The position numbers and the translations under genes were made by a program. The notes under the pieces are model-generated. The model saw only the letters and a list, made by a program, of their open reading frames with translations, did not search any database and was not told the DNA's origin. Below are positions 1 to 15,904 of a DNA stretch of 64,000 bases, piece after piece. The stretch comes from Salvator merianae (taxonomy: Eukaryota; Chordata; Lepidosauria; Squamata; Teiidae), in NCBI GenBank assembly GCA_003586115.2, contig QVOM02000034.1:17963444-18027443 (forward strand), written 5' to 3'. Positions within the stretch are counted from its first letter, which is position 1, and every line of letters begins with the position of its first letter.

Positions 1-10
1 GATACTATAA

Positions 11-232
<222 letters not shown>

Positions 233-327
233 TGAAATTTAAGCTGTAAAACTTTTGGGTGACATTTGGATTAAATATAGCGATTATATTAAGATTATTG
301 TAACTGAAATATGTAATTGAAATATAA

Positions 328-4040
<3,713 letters not shown>

Positions 4041-4042
<2 letters not shown>

Positions 4043-4264
4043 TAAAGAGAATCTTTCCTGCATTCTGTGTTACTTTACATGAGGTTGAAGAAATTATTTT
4101 TATATTAAACAGTAGAACCTAACAAAGTTTCCTTGTGGAGAAAATTGTTGCTAATTTCTGATGTAAAATAAAAGAACAGGTGATATATTTGAGGAAATTT
4201 TTTATAAACAAATATTGTTTTAATGTTGATAAACAATGTAATGTTTATATTGCATATTAATAAA
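4041..4264 (+). terminator. DPM1: DPM1 3' UTR with three AATAAA polyadenylation signals
   Basis: AATAAA occurs at 4041-4046 (sharing bases with the stop codon), 4167-4172 and 4259-4264. Short 3' UTRs are usual for DPM1. GT/T-rich stretches follow the first and second signals. Which signal is used cannot be told from sequence. Use of the first would leave a 3' UTR of only a few tens of bases. Confidence 0.7.
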
Positions 4265-4299
4265 TGCAGCCATTTCATTAATGGGGAAGATGAAGTATC

Positions 4300-7200
4300 T
4301 TCAGCTGCAGATGGTTTAGCAAAATTTCTAAAAAAATACGCTAGTTACATTTTTAAAAAAATCCATGATGCTGATCACATTAGATAATATACTATTATGC
4401 CCTCTGTCTACCTGTCTACCTACCTACCTACCCATCCATCCATGCACACACAGAGAGAGAGGGAGAGAGAGAATGCCAGCATTGATCATTCTGGGTCTTT
4501 TTCTGCCTATGAGGCATCCAGAATTTTCAGCAGTGTGCTTTACACTTGTGGGTAGATCAGATCATGGTCCACTATTGGGCCTCTTTCATCCACACTTTAT
4601 AGCGGACCAGAGAGACTGTTCTCTCTCTCCTAGTAAGCTCTGTCCACACAGTACACAGCATAGACCTAACTAGGGTACCCAAAATGGTGTCTTGGTCCAG
4701 TCTACCAGTAAACCTCTTTTTTGAGGTCTACTGGCATACTAGGGTCCAGTATATTTGTTCCTGGCCTTCAGAGCATTCGGAGGCACTCCACTCCAGTTGC
4801 AAGCAGATAGTTGGACAGAGACCATCCCAATGCGGACAAGCCTTGTTCCAGGCCGGGAACAATCCATCCCATCTTGGATGGATCGCTTATTCTGATACAG
4901 GGTGGAATAAGAAAGGTAAGTACGAATAGGCCCTAAGATGCTTTGTTATCTATTCTTGACTGTCATTCCAGACTTAAAAGATGGTATAAATGTCTAGCAA
5001 TAGCAATGATATAGGATTTATAATACTGAAGTGGTAGAGTCCCTGAAATTAATTCTAATCACTTAATACTTTTAAGCCTCTTTCCAGAATATACCATCTC
5101 TTTAACACAAGTTATTCCACTGTTTTAAGTCTGTTAATGCTGATTTTCAATAAAAACCTTAAAAATCAAAAAGAAAACACGATCTATATCCCATTATAGG
5201 ACTGAACTTAAGGCATTTTTATAGAAACATTAAGGGTGTAGCTACAATATCTATTCAGTTTTACTTTATGCAGAAATATTTTAAGTAAATGTTTTCAGGG
5301 TGGAATAGACAAAGACTGGATATAGTTTGGGACCAACTAATGAACATTACAGGCCTACTTTTAATAAGGGCATCCCTTTACAATTTTCCTGCTTGTAGAT
5401 ACAGTTGCACTTAATGGCATGCTGCAACTAATGAAACGTTATTTTCCTGACAGTGTACTGCCTGTATTTTTATGACTGCTGACATTAATAGAATTCACAG
5501 TGAACTCTTGTAGGGAAGAGTCAACTGATTGTTGCCTGTAATTATGAAATGCACGTTTGCACTTCCAAGAGTTTGGTTATTTGCAATTCATAGCAAACAT
5601 GAAAGGATTATGGAGTCTAAGCTCCAAAGTTCAGGTTGTTTAGAACTGCTGGCTATCTATGAACAGTTGTATTTGGGTTTGAAAAATACACAAGGTCCAC
5701 AAGTAGTCCCATATTGTGATTGTATAGGTGGGAAACAAACAGTGTTCTGGTTTTATAGCAATGTGAATGTACATTTCTGCATGTGCATGTTTACAGTAAC
5801 CCGAATGCATGAGGAAATGGAGCTGACTGGTGTTGAAATCAAATTTCTAATTATTTAAGTTTCAGAATAAAATACTAAATCTGAATCTGTTCTTTTGCCG
5901 GTAGTCTTATTTGCCAATTCAGCTTTGTTGTGTTTGAATATATTTGACATAATCTGGTAGAGCCACAGATTTATATCTTCAGCTAGAATCTAATTTTAGA
6001 CACCCCCTCAAGATTCTGTAAATTGGCATGTCACCAGTTAATTTGCAGATGATCACCTTTGACCCTAATGATAGGCAGTGAGTAGGACAAAGATCTCAGA
6101 AGTTCTGCAGGTGCCAACAGAACCATGAAGGCACCCTTTGTATTCCAGAGAGCCATACTGAACCCTGATTTATTTCAGCTCCGCTAAGGCAATAGATCTA
6201 CGTCAGAAAGAGGAAATCAGCAGCCCTGGTTTAAAATCTGTCCCATTTGTCTGATGCCAAATATTCCCCCTATGACATGCTCATCATTCTCCTGTGACTA
6301 AAGTTTTTAAAAGAAAACTGTTAATGGCAGGCCAAGTATTCTTTAGTCACTTGTCTAAGGAAACTGATAAGGCTTCCATAAACTTCAGTTTTCTCCAGAT
6401 TTTATAAAAACATATCTGTATATTGACTTCTCAAAGATATGGGGCAAATAATCAAGAGATATACCATATCACTTTGAAAGCTGGATGTGAGACATTTAGC
6501 TATTTGAGAAGGTGACTTTAACACCCTTAGAATTTGGGTATTTATGATATCAAGGGAATGGTTTTTCTTTATAGCATATGATCCACACATGAACAAGCAG
6601 TTCCTACATCGTTCTGTCAGTGTTATGAATGATGGCTTCCCAATTATAGCGTTCTAATTCATGAATACAAGTCAAGCACTATATACAGGCTTTGCGCCTG
6701 AGTAAGCATTTAGAAACCTTTAAAAAGTTTGTTAGCTGAAGAACTATTCAAGACTTAATCCGAGCTAGAATTCATTGGGTACTGGAAAACATTTTTAACC
6801 TTTAAATGTGTAGGGCATATGTTTTTTGCAGCTGACATTCTTTCATTTTGTAGGGCTAGTAGATGATAATACATTTTTCATAGCAATTCTGAAAGATAAG
6901 ATACCGTATGTGGTGGAGGTAGGTAGTTAGAGCCAAACTGTTACTGTGCTTCCTACTATAAGTATAGACCGCCAGCCTCTTCAGATATTCCTTTTAGTAT
7001 GTCTGTTTCCACCCAACTTGTGTTCAGCAAATAACATTTACACATTACGCTGTTAGCATGCTGCTGCTACGTTTGTTTCCTTCAAAGAGTGAAAAGCCCC
7101 TGCAAAATTACTGGAAATAGAAATGTACAACTTGTGTGAAAAGCATTATTTTCCAATAAATGCCTGTTTGTTTACATTTAAGTAGACTGTTGGTGTTTGG

Positions 7201-7730
7201 CAAATGGCCAAACTAGGCATTACAGTAAATGTCTGAGCTGGCAGTGACTAAGCAAGGGGAAAATCTTGGGATTGTGATGGCTAGCTTTATAAAGAAATCA
7301 GATCAATATGCAGCTGCTGATACAATGGGAAGTTCTGTGTTGGGAGTCATTAGGAATGGCATCAACAATTAAAATACACTATCAATATAATCAAGGAACC
7401 ACAATAAAAATACTGTACATTTCTTGGCACCACCTTAAAAAAAAATTGTAGAACTTCAAAAGGTACAAAAATGGTAAATAGAATTATCAAAGAAGAAGAA
7501 TGCTCTCCCTGTAGGAGAACTGGAAGCCAGCTGGGATGGCTTTGAAGCTGGGCTAAATAGTTTCATGGAGGATAAGAGTGTCAATGGATACTGTTCAGGT
7601 TTCTGCACAATCCATACAGATACATCAGATTCTTGACAGCAGACATAGGCTAAAAATGTTGATTATCCTAAAGTAAGAAAGCACCTCAAAATTATATGCA
7701 ACAGATCTCCATAAACTTGCCCCCACCAAT
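4300..7730. other. intergenic DNA downstream of DPM1
   Basis: No gene is visible. A CTAC/CATC/CACA/GAGA mixed simple repeat lies at about 4405-4475. A moderately GC-rich block at about 4480-4920 has open frames in one direction but no recognisable domain and contains small imperfect hairpins. I suspect an old repeat. The rest is unremarkable AT-rich DNA. Confidence 0.5.
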
Positions 7731-7734
7731 CCCA

Positions 7735-7962
7735 AAACATTTATATATGGTATTTCTACCTTGCTTTACCTCTGAAGAGCCCAAGATGGTGTACACCATT
7801 CTCCTCCTTGCCATTGTATTCCCACAACAATCCTGTGAGGTAGGTTAGGCTGAGAGACTGTAAGTGGCTCAAAGTCACACCCTGTGAGCCTTCATGTGCA
7901 GAGTGGGGATTCAAACCCAGGAACCTGATGCTCTAACCACTATGCCATACTGACTCTCGTCC
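7735..7962 (-). mobile_element. tRNA-derived (MIR/CORE-like) SINE
   Basis: Read on the minus strand this begins with a tRNA-like head. The complement of an A-box/acceptor segment is near 7935-7962, where the plus strand reads CTCTAACCACTATGCCATAC. The complement of a B box is near 7909-7919 (GGGATTCAAACCC on the plus strand). The core with CCTGTGAGGTAGGTTAGGC on the plus strand is typical of reptile MIR-like SINEs. The far end is truncated or decayed near 7735. Confidence 0.75.
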
Positions 7963-8655
7963 TAGGCTACTCTGGTTCTAGTCCAACACACATAGCCCAA
8001 ACCCTGTAGTTGGCCTATTCTTTCACCCTCCTAGTATCCCAAAATAATATAATCATAGAGCTCTATGTTCTATGGTTCCTAGGCCCAACCGCTGTGTGTT
8101 GCTTTTGATTAGTAGGTGCATCCTGGTCTCTGCTGGACAAAGTCTGAAATGGTTAATAAAATACTTTGTACCAAAACCAGGTGCCCTTTCTCCCTTTCTA
8201 GAGTCCAAAGACCTCTCAACTGTGCACTTTGTTAAATTAAGCCTGTGCTTCTGGAAACGGACCTTAATGCCATTCACTCTCCATCGGTGGTTCTCCCCCA
8301 TCCAAGTCACATTAAGGGAATTGTCTGATTCTGGCCACAGATCATTGGTATTGTGATGTTTTTGCAGCTGCTGAGAGCCAGAATATGACTTTTACCTCCA
8401 ATGTTAGTTTGGAGACAGAGCAGAGTTGACAGTTTACTGCTGTGCTCTGTAATTTACAAACAGGAGGACTTGTCAGCTACAGCTTTATGTCTTTGACTAA
8501 ATCCAGACAGGGTCTAAAACCCAGGATTATTCTGGCACTATATTGGAATCACCACATGTATCTGTGTAATCCGACATAGTTTTGGGATATAATGGTGAAA
8601 TCCTGAAATATTGCTATTTTTAACACTGAACTCAAATTTTCCAGCATAACAATCT
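7963..8655. other. unassigned intergenic stretch with overlapping open frames
   Basis: Open frames of 85-94 codons overlap on both strands at 8053-8356. Neither shows a domain or LINE motif I recognise, and mirrored open frames are expected when stops are rare on both strands. No gene is called. It may be a decayed repeat. Confidence 0.35.
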
Positions 8656-8657
8656 TA

Positions 8658-8795
8658 CTTACCTTGTCTGGCACTTGGTCTCAGTTTTGTTTTCTTTTTT
8701 CTGAGAAAAATACCCACTGTGTGTGCATGGGGGCAGGCACTGGTGCACTTCTGGGTTGTGGGAGCATTGTGGGAGCGGGCACCAGACAAGGTAAG
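8658..8795. repeat. 138-bp segment bounded by 14-bp perfect inverted repeats
   Basis: CTTACCTTGTCTGG at 8658-8671 is the exact reverse complement of CCAGACAAGGTAAG at 8782-8795. The enclosed DNA is GT/GC-rich. I see no clear target-site duplication. It could be a small non-autonomous DNA element or a local inversion. Confidence 0.4.
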
Positions 8796-8869
8796 GGGGT
8801 CAGGCTTGCCCTGTGATTTCACCCTGCCACCTGAATCTAAACAAGATCTCACATTTTCTTCTCGCATTC

Positions 8870-8945
8870 TGGAGACAGTATTTGTTGTAACCTGCCCTGA
8901 GACCTTGAGGTACAGAGTGGAATAAAAATGTAAATAAATAATTAA
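8870..8945 (+). mobile_element. 3' tail of an L2-like LINE
   Basis: The stretch ACCTGCCCTGAGACCTTGAG followed by AAATAAAT-type repeats matches the terminal tails of the L2-like copies at about 35220-35300 and 37165-37232. Only the last 70 or so bases are present. Confidence 0.6.
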
Positions 8946-9070
8946 AATGAATAAATACACTACCAGTAAAGCAGGAAAGAGTAGAAGCAAATTGACAAAT
9001 AGTTGGCCTGAATCTAAAGAACCAGGAATATTTGGTCAGCACACTAAGCAACACACATAAATAGCTGGCC

Positions 9071-9380
9071 ACTCTTGTTTAGTCATTTAATAGTGTCTGA
9101 CTCTTCATAATTCCATGGGCCACAGCACACCAAGCCTGTTTTCCAACGTCTCCTGGAGTGTGCCCAAGCTCATGTTCGTTGCCTCCTTAACACTATCAAG
9201 CCATCTTATCCTCTGCTGTCCCCTTCTCTTTTTGCCTTCGATCTTTCCCAACCAATGAGTCCTATCTTCTCATTATGTGGCCAAAATATTTAAGCTTCAG
9301 TATTTGTTCTTCCAGTCAGGGTTGGTTTCTTTAGTACTGACTGATTTTAATTTCTTGCAGCCCTAAGGACTCCGAATTTT
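9071..9380 (-). mobile_element. BovB (RTE) LINE, 3' terminal fragment
   Basis: The plus strand shows the antisense BovB 3' region (TTTAGTCATT, ATCCTCTGCTGTCCC, CCAATGAGTCCTATCTTCTC) and aligns by eye with the better copy at 44424-44700. It is separated from a BovB 5' fragment (10712-11640) by CR1 and unidentified DNA. The reverse-transcriptase part expected between the two is missing. Confidence 0.8.
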
Positions 9381-9604
9381 GCAATTCCTCCCTCCTTGTG
9401 ATTTAACATCACCCCATAACTTACACTCCTAGGGACTATAAAATACAGCAGCCATGCATACTTAAATAATCACACAGTGCAATCCAGACCCTGGATACAT
9501 TGTCTGAGCAGGCTGAATTACATGGATTGCAACCTGCCCATCCACACACATGCCAAAACTGGCAGGAGATGCATTGCGAAGGGAAACAGCAACTTATAGA
9601 TCTC
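9381..9604. other. unidentified DNA between BovB and CR1 fragments
   Basis: About 220 bases that match neither the BovB nor the CR1 copies elsewhere in the window. Open frames cross it on both strands without a recognisable motif. It may be an extra insertion or a diverged CR1 segment. Confidence 0.3.
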
Positions 9605-10250
9605 TTACCTGAACTATGGGGGACCACACTTTTTACTTCCCTCCATTTAGAGAACTGTTCATTTAGGACTACTCTCTATTTCTTGTCCTTTAGCCAGTTA
9701 CCAATCTAAGATAGGACCTGTTCTCTTATTCCATGTCTGATGAGTTTATTGAAGAGCCTTTGGTGAGGGATTTTGTCAGAAGCCTTCTCAAAGTCCAAAC
9801 AGACAAAATCAACTGGATCCACATGCTTATGGACTCATCCAAAGAATTCTAACAAGCTAGTAAGGTATGATTTACCCTTATGGAAGCCACACTGATTTTC
9901 CTACAGCAATGACTGCTCTTCTACATGTGTACTAATGTTATTTTTAATGATGATTTCCATCACCTCACCTGGAACTGATGTTAAGCTTACCAGCCTGTAT
10001 TTTCCTGGATCATCCCTGGATTCATTTCTGAAGACTAGAGGTACATTTGCTACCTTCCAGTCTTCAGGCACAGAGCCTGATCTTAGGAAAGATAGTATAT
10101 TTTTGCTAGAAGATCAGGGACTAGGTTCACACACTTACCTGACTGAAATTGTCTATGCAGACAATCCCAGACTGGTCAAGATGAAGGACATTTTGGGATT
10201 TTTGCATGCTGAATACTGCAACATTTCCATTCCTGTTTAGTCACTCTAGT
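9605..10250 (-). mobile_element. CR1-like LINE fragment (reverse transcriptase), antisense
   Basis: The reverse complement resembles the CR1-like copy at 13503-15045, for instance the shared block around 9618-9690 against 13935-13990. Antisense reverse-transcriptase hallmarks are visible, such as CAAAGTCCAAAC at about 9790, the complement of the LDFxKAFD-type coding segment. Frames are broken, so this is a dead copy. Confidence 0.75.
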
Positions 10251-10575
10251 AATGCAAATGACATACCTTCCTGGTTCATTCCTGGTCTTGCGACCAGACA
10301 TTGGATGTTCCACTCACCCCTTATTGCAATTGGGTGATGGGACATTGCATACAGCGCGTGAGGATGGCACTTCCAGCACCAGGTCCAAACCCTATCAATG
10401 GAGCTGGAAGTGGTGTGAAAGCACTGCTCCCAAACTGTTCCCACCACCGCGGGACTACCTGCAGACAGCTTTTAACCTGTCCACAGCAGTAAGGATCAGG
10501 AATTTCTTGGGACGCTTCCAGGACAGCTGCAGCAGATTGAGGTGCAGGCATCATGTTTCTGCAATCTGCTGGAAA
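10251..10575. repeat. unidentified insert inside the antisense CR1
   Basis: About 320 bases of higher GC than their surroundings split the antisense CR1 into two parts. A small perfect hairpin (CTGGTC TTGC GACCAG) lies near its left end at about 10286-10301. Open frames exist on both strands, but none carries a domain I know. It is probably a non-autonomous insertion, and I did not find terminal repeats by eye. Confidence 0.35.
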
Positions 10576-10711
10576 TGTTCCCCAACGTAACGGCGAAAAG
10601 GTCCAGGAATTTCGCATCTGAGTTCCTTAACAATACTTAGATGAATGCCATCTGGTCTCAGAGATTTGTTAGGATTTAGTTTATCCAGACATGTGAGGAC
10701 CCTCTCCCTGG
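10576..10711 (-). mobile_element. CR1-like LINE, continuation after the insert
   Basis: The plus strand carries ATGAATGCCATCTGGTCTCA and a following GTTTATCCAGACA block, typical antisense CR1 sequence lying 5' of the reverse-transcriptase core. It ends abruptly where BovB sequence starts at about 10712. Confidence 0.6.
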
Positions 10712-11640
10712 ACAATCCTCTGTCCATAGTTCCCCAGGCACTCTGTCTACCAAATTTAATCCTTAAATCTATTCATCACCTCCACCGCATATTCATAAAG
10801 ATATTATTTGGGCCACACCTGTATGATCTAGTGGTTTCCCCTACTGTCTTCAATTTAAATATGAATTTTGCAATAAGAAGCTCATGATCTTTGCCACAGT
10901 CACCTCCAGGTCCTGTTTTTACTGACTATATAGAGCTTCCCCATCTTTGGTTGCAAAGTATATAATCAGTCTGATTTCAGTATTGACCATCTGGTAATGT
11001 CCACATATAGAGTTGCTATTTAGGCTGTTGGAAAAGAGCGTTTGCTATGACCAGTGAGTTATCTTAACAAAACTCTATTGTTCTCTGACCTGCTTCATTT
11101 CACATTCCAAGGCCAGACCTGCCTGTTATTCCTATTCCTAATAATTCCTATTCCTGTTATTTTGATTTCCTATCTTAGCATTCCAGCCCCTACAATGAAA
11201 GTGATATCTTTTTTTTTGGTGTTAGTTCCAGAAGGTGTTGCAGGTCTGCACAGAACTAGCCAACTGCAGCTTTTTCGGTATCGGTGGTTGAAGCACACAG
11301 CATCAGACTTTCCTCTCACTAATAGACACGTTCACAGGGGAGCATCCTTTTGGTTTTGGTTAGGCTGCTTCACTTTGTAGAGCTATTTGTAGTTGTCCTC
11401 CTCTGTTCCCCAGTAATGCTCCAACCTCAGGGGCTCATCTTCCAATGTCATATCTCTTAGCCTTGTGTCTATTGGGTTTTCTGGGCAAGATAGCCGTTTG
11501 CCATTTCCTTCTCCACTGGATCACATTTGGTCTGAGCTCTCCAATGTGATCTGCCCATCTTGGTTGGCTCTGCACAGCATAGCTCATAGCTTCCTTGAGA
11601 TTTGCAAGCCCCTCTGCCATGACAAGGCAGTGGAGTTTTC
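10712..11640 (-). mobile_element. BovB (RTE) LINE, 5' (endonuclease) fragment
   Basis: It aligns closely by eye with 46175-47370. Shared landmarks include ATCCTCTGTCCATAGTT, TGTATGATCTAGTGGTTT, TATGACCAGTGAGTTATCTT and the terminal CAAGGCAGTG. Read on the minus strand, the 5' end is at about 11640 and the endonuclease-coding region runs leftwards. Many stops and indels are present. Confidence 0.8.
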
Positions 11641-12555
11641 AGCAGATTTTATATCATTAAAACAGCCCAACAGTGTACTAGCACACAAATACAAACAGAA
11701 GAAAAGACACTCACTCCACATTCCTTAGGGAATAATTACTGCTCATAATGCATCTGGACTGCCTAGGTGGGTGATTTGTCATATCCAGTCTTGTTCAGAA
11801 GTGGCCCAGAAGTTGGTGCTGCCAAGAGACTTGTGTTTGCTATATACAGGTACAAGTTAATTTAAAAATAATTTTACTAATACATCCTTTTCTTCCACAT
11901 TCTTGATGGCACTAGCAGTAGTTCCAATGTGAGCATAGCAACACCAACTGCAAAACTACCATGTAGCTGCCAAAGAGCTTAAAGCTACACTGAGAGATGT
12001 AATGTCAACAACTTCCAAATTTTTAAGAATACCATTGATGCAGAGTTATAAAACATCCTGGAGGGCTAATGAGTAGCTGTGAAGGAACACCTTATCTTAA
12101 ACAGTTTATTCACTATTTTGAAATAAACCATCTCATCAGCTATTTTTCAATTGGGCTTATCCATGCTAAAAATCTTGTTGTGCAGGTCTACAGTCTGTAA
12201 CAGAATTGTGCGTAGTGTCCACATTTTTTGGTTGTAGGGAACACACACAGCATGCAAGGTTCTGCATTTTACTTGAGGTATTCTGCACTAGTTCCATAAC
12301 ATCCCACTATACTTCCAGAAGAGAGGCATTTCAGTAAGTAGAGGGGGATGGCTGTCCTAGACAGAACCTGCCCTCCATAATAAACCCTGTAATTTGGAGT
12401 AGCATTGTACAATATTTTATGATGGAACTCAAAAATAAATAAAAACTCAGTTTTCCAGATTGAAGAATATTTCCCATCAAACCTATATATCTTTAGATCT
12501 CCAGTCACATTTTTCATCACTGGAAGATTCTGGATGGTTTCTAACAGCAGGCTTG
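11641..12555. other. intergenic DNA without recognised elements
   Basis: AT-rich, with no protein domain, repeat end or RNA gene that I can name. The minus open frame at 12269-12520 has no recognisable content. Confidence 0.5.
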
Positions 12556-12556
12556 C

Positions 12557-12605
<49 letters not shown>

Positions 12606-12622
12606 CCTCCCTCCCTCCCTCC
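12556..12622 (+). repeat. (CTAT)n microsatellite passing into (CCCT)n
   Basis: Twelve or so perfect CTAT units are followed directly by CCCT units. The array is uninterrupted and therefore probably length-variable. Confidence 0.97.
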
Positions 12623-13502
12623 CACACTTTTTCAAGAGGTCCCAGGGTTTGCACAGAGCACTTCAAGTAGTTCTGTTTAAGTGGTTACCAGAGCTCAGTT
12701 CACTGTGGTGAGAGTCCAGCAAGCCAGGAACAAACAAAACCAGCACATTAGACAGAACTGGTGAAAAGTTTTCTTGTTCATCAAGGCTCCATAATACCCT
12801 GGTGATAATAGTGATTCTAGGAGTCAGATCTGCACTGTCTCATTTGAGTTAAAGGGAGAAGAAATGCAATTATATATCACCTGTCTATTACAGAACCAAA
12901 CTCCTGGACAATCTTTCCTTGTAGTGACTGAATTTCAGGAATAAAGAGATGGGAATGAAGAACATCACTCCATACTGCAACTGTCACGTGGCAAAACAGT
13001 TGCTCTGTAATGAATGGGATAAATTGGAACTGAAGATAGGAGCAAAACTAAAATCTCACTGTGCTACCAGTCCAGTAAGATATTTTGGTGAATAGCACTG
13101 GATACTACTACTGTGGTATCACAAAGAATGTGTAGGGCTAACATTCTCCTTGATTTACTCCTCCAAAAATTCAATTTATGTGCAATACAGTAAAAGCATG
13201 CAATTAGGGATATTGTTCAAGTAGACTCTAAAACCTACCTCATGGATAGTCTTTTTACCACCAGGGTCTGCAGCAGTGTGTCATTTTCTATAAACTTTCT
13301 CCCAATAGTCCCCCTGAAGGAATGTATCAAATAATACAATATTCAGGTCTCCAGCTGAAATATGCCCAGTTCTTCTCCACATAGCTGACGAGGTGCGTGT
13401 TCACATGAAACCTGCCCATGCATTAAAATACTTGGAGTTCCATTTGTAAAGGAGATGCATCTATACAAACAAAGACTGCTGGGTGTTGGCATTCAGTTTT
13501 AA
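12623..13502. other. intergenic DNA without recognised elements
   Basis: No coding, RNA or repeat feature that I can support. It could include the diverged 5' part of the CR1-like element that becomes recognisable from 13503. Confidence 0.4.
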
Positions 13503-15045
13503 GTTATCTTGCCAAAGGAGATGGATCCAGTCTACTACCAAATTGACTGGAAGGTAGCAAATGTTATAGCAGTCTTCAGAAAAGGATCCAAGGTGACCCA
13601 GAAAATGACAGATCAGTTAACATTAGTTCCACGTAAGATGATGGAAACCATCATTAAAGATAAAATTATTGCACACATAGAGGAGCAAGCATTGGTGAAA
13701 GAAAGCCAGCATGGCTTCTACAAGGGTAAAGTGTGCTTTACTAACTTGCTAGAATTCTCTGAGACTGTCAATAAGCATGTGGATAAAAGTGATCACATTG
13801 ACATTGTCTATCTGGACTTTCAGGAGGCTTTTCACAAAGTTCCTCATCAAAGGCATTTGAACAATCTCATCAGTCATGAAATAAGAGGGCAGGTTCTGTC
13901 CTGGATTGGTAACTAGCTAAAAGACAGGAAACAGATAGTAGTGCTAAATGGGCAGTTTTCCAAATGGAGGGAAATAAAAAGTAGCCCTCCCCAAAGTCCA
14001 GCACTGGAACCTGTGCTTTTTAATTTATTTATAAATGATCTAGAGATGGAGGTAAGGAGTGAGATAACACAGTTTGCTGACAACACCAAGTTATTGTGAA
14101 GGATCTCTCTTGAGACTGGGGCAACTGGGCAACCACATGGCAAATCTGTTTCAATGTTAGTAAGTGCAAGGTGATGTACACTGCAGTAACAAATCTCAAT
14201 TACAACTATACATTGATGTGGTCTGAGTTTTTTGTGACAGACCAGGAACGGAACCTTGGGGTTCTGGTGGATAGCTCAATGAAAGTGTCAACTCACTATG
14301 CAGCAACAGCAGAAAAAGCAAATTCAGTGTTAAAGATAATTAGGAAGGGAATAGAAAATAAATCTGCAGGATCACTGAGCCTTTTTACTCATTTGTGGTG
14401 AAGCCACATCTGGAATATTGTGTAGTATTCTTGTCATCACACCTCTGAAAGGATATTGTGGAACTGGAAAAAAGGGCAACTAAAATGATTGGCTGGTTAG
14501 AACACCTCCCCTATGAGATCAGGCTACAACATCTAGGCTTATTCAGCCTTGAATCATGGCACTTAAGAGGGGAATTTGATTGGGGTTCATAAAATGATGC
14601 ATAGTGTGGAAAAAGTGGTTAAAGTAACATTTTTTTCTGTATTGCACAACACTAGAATTAGGAATCATTCTTCAAAGCTTCTGGGCAGGAAAGTTAAGAC
14701 TGATAAGAGGAAGTATTTTTTCACACAGTGGGTCATTAGTCTATGGGGGTAACAACCACCAGCCTGAATGGCTTTGAGAGAGAGCTGGACAAATTCATGA
14801 AGGACAGGTCTATCACTGGCTACTGGAATGGATGCCTAGATACTGGCTATGGGTTAGAGAGATAGGCAGGATACCTTTAAAGGCCATTTGCAGAGAGTTG
14901 AGAGCAGATGAAGGGTTTGCCCTCATCTTCTGCTTAATAATGTCCAGAAGCAAATGATGGGGTACGGTTTAAACAGGACACTGGACTAGATGAGCTGTGG
15001 CCTGATTCAGCAGAGTTTCTCTTATGTTTTTGTGTTCTCAATGCA
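13503..15045 (+). mobile_element. CR1-like LINE: reverse-transcriptase half and 3' end
   Basis: The frame from 13509 to 13916 carries the fingers/palm of a CR1-clade reverse transcriptase: ANVIAVFRKGSK, ESQHGFYKGKVCFTNLLEF and VYLDFQEAFHKVPH. A frame change follows, then LFNLFINDLEMEV and, at 14073-14084, FADN where an active enzyme has FADD or YADD. Downstream blocks (RNLGVLVDSSMKVS at about 14248) belong to the C-terminal part. The element ends in the familiar 3' sequence GGCCTGATTCAGCAGAG and CTTATGTT. Stops, frameshifts and the lost catalytic aspartate mark it as inactive. The endonuclease half is not visible. Confidence 0.88.
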
Positions 15046-15186
15046 AGAGTTAAAAGCTGGTCAATCTGAGAACTGTAGAGGATGGGTATTAAAAAGGGAG
15101 GGACTGAATGAGACCCATTGTGCAGCTGAGTCAGATAGTGGGAAGCAGTTCAAATAAGTGTGAGGCTCAGTCTGATCATGACTAAC

Positions 15187-15355
15187 TGTTGCTGTTGGGA
15201 ACCATCAAGTTTGGTCTGACTCTCACTTGATTACATTGGCACCTCCATAGGTACCTCTATGGAGTTTTCTGGGCAAAGATAGAGAAGTAGTTTGCCACTG
15301 CCTTCTTCTGGGGAGAGACTAGGGATTGAGTGATTGAGAGCAATAACAGCCATAA
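15187..15355 (-). mobile_element. SINE with BovB-like tail (decayed)
   Basis: The plus strand carries TGTTGGGAACCATCAAGT and GTAGTTTGCCACTGCCTTCT. These are antisense features of squamate SINEs that share a 3' tail with BovB, which mobilises them. The promoter head is not clear, so the SINE family is not assigned. Confidence 0.5.
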
Positions 15356-15904
15356 ACTACAAAAGTTGTGAGACTGTTGGAAAACAGCACTGAGGAGTAA
15401 TGAGGGATAAATGTGGAAGAGGGAAAGAGAGAGTGATGTAAAAGCTGTCAGAGACTTCTTCAGAGAAGTTGCAGGAATCATTATACTGCTAGAAAAGAGG
15501 ATGAGACGCTATTCTAAAGGTTGGAAGAAAGAAGAAATTTGGTGAGCTAGAAAGCATTATCTGCTGGGAAGAGTAGAGACCTATTTGCAATGATGGAGAA
15601 AAGGGTCACCCATAGAGCTGTAAAAACTTTACTTTTTATAGAGCACAGAGGAGTAAAGGAACATGCATTCTTGGAAGGGAGGGAGGGTAAAGACTTAATA
15701 ACTTAGAAAGGAAAAGGTTGAGGCACCAACTGTTTTCTGAGAAGAAACACTCTCCCCACCTTTTATTGTTTGAGACCAATGACTGAAACTGACAGATTAA
15801 GTACTTAGAACTGATTAAGTAAGGGTTACAGTTCCTTATTAGGAACAGTAAGGGTCTTTTCCTTGTTCAGGTTAAAGCTGCTCTGGTGTCTCCACTCTAC
15901 AACT

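Noticed and set aside
12460..12711. Open frame with repeated YLSI units
   Set aside because: It is the translation of the CTAT microsatellite.
13913..14143. Minus-strand open frame over the CR1 copy
   Set aside because: Antisense shadow of the CR1 reverse transcriptase.
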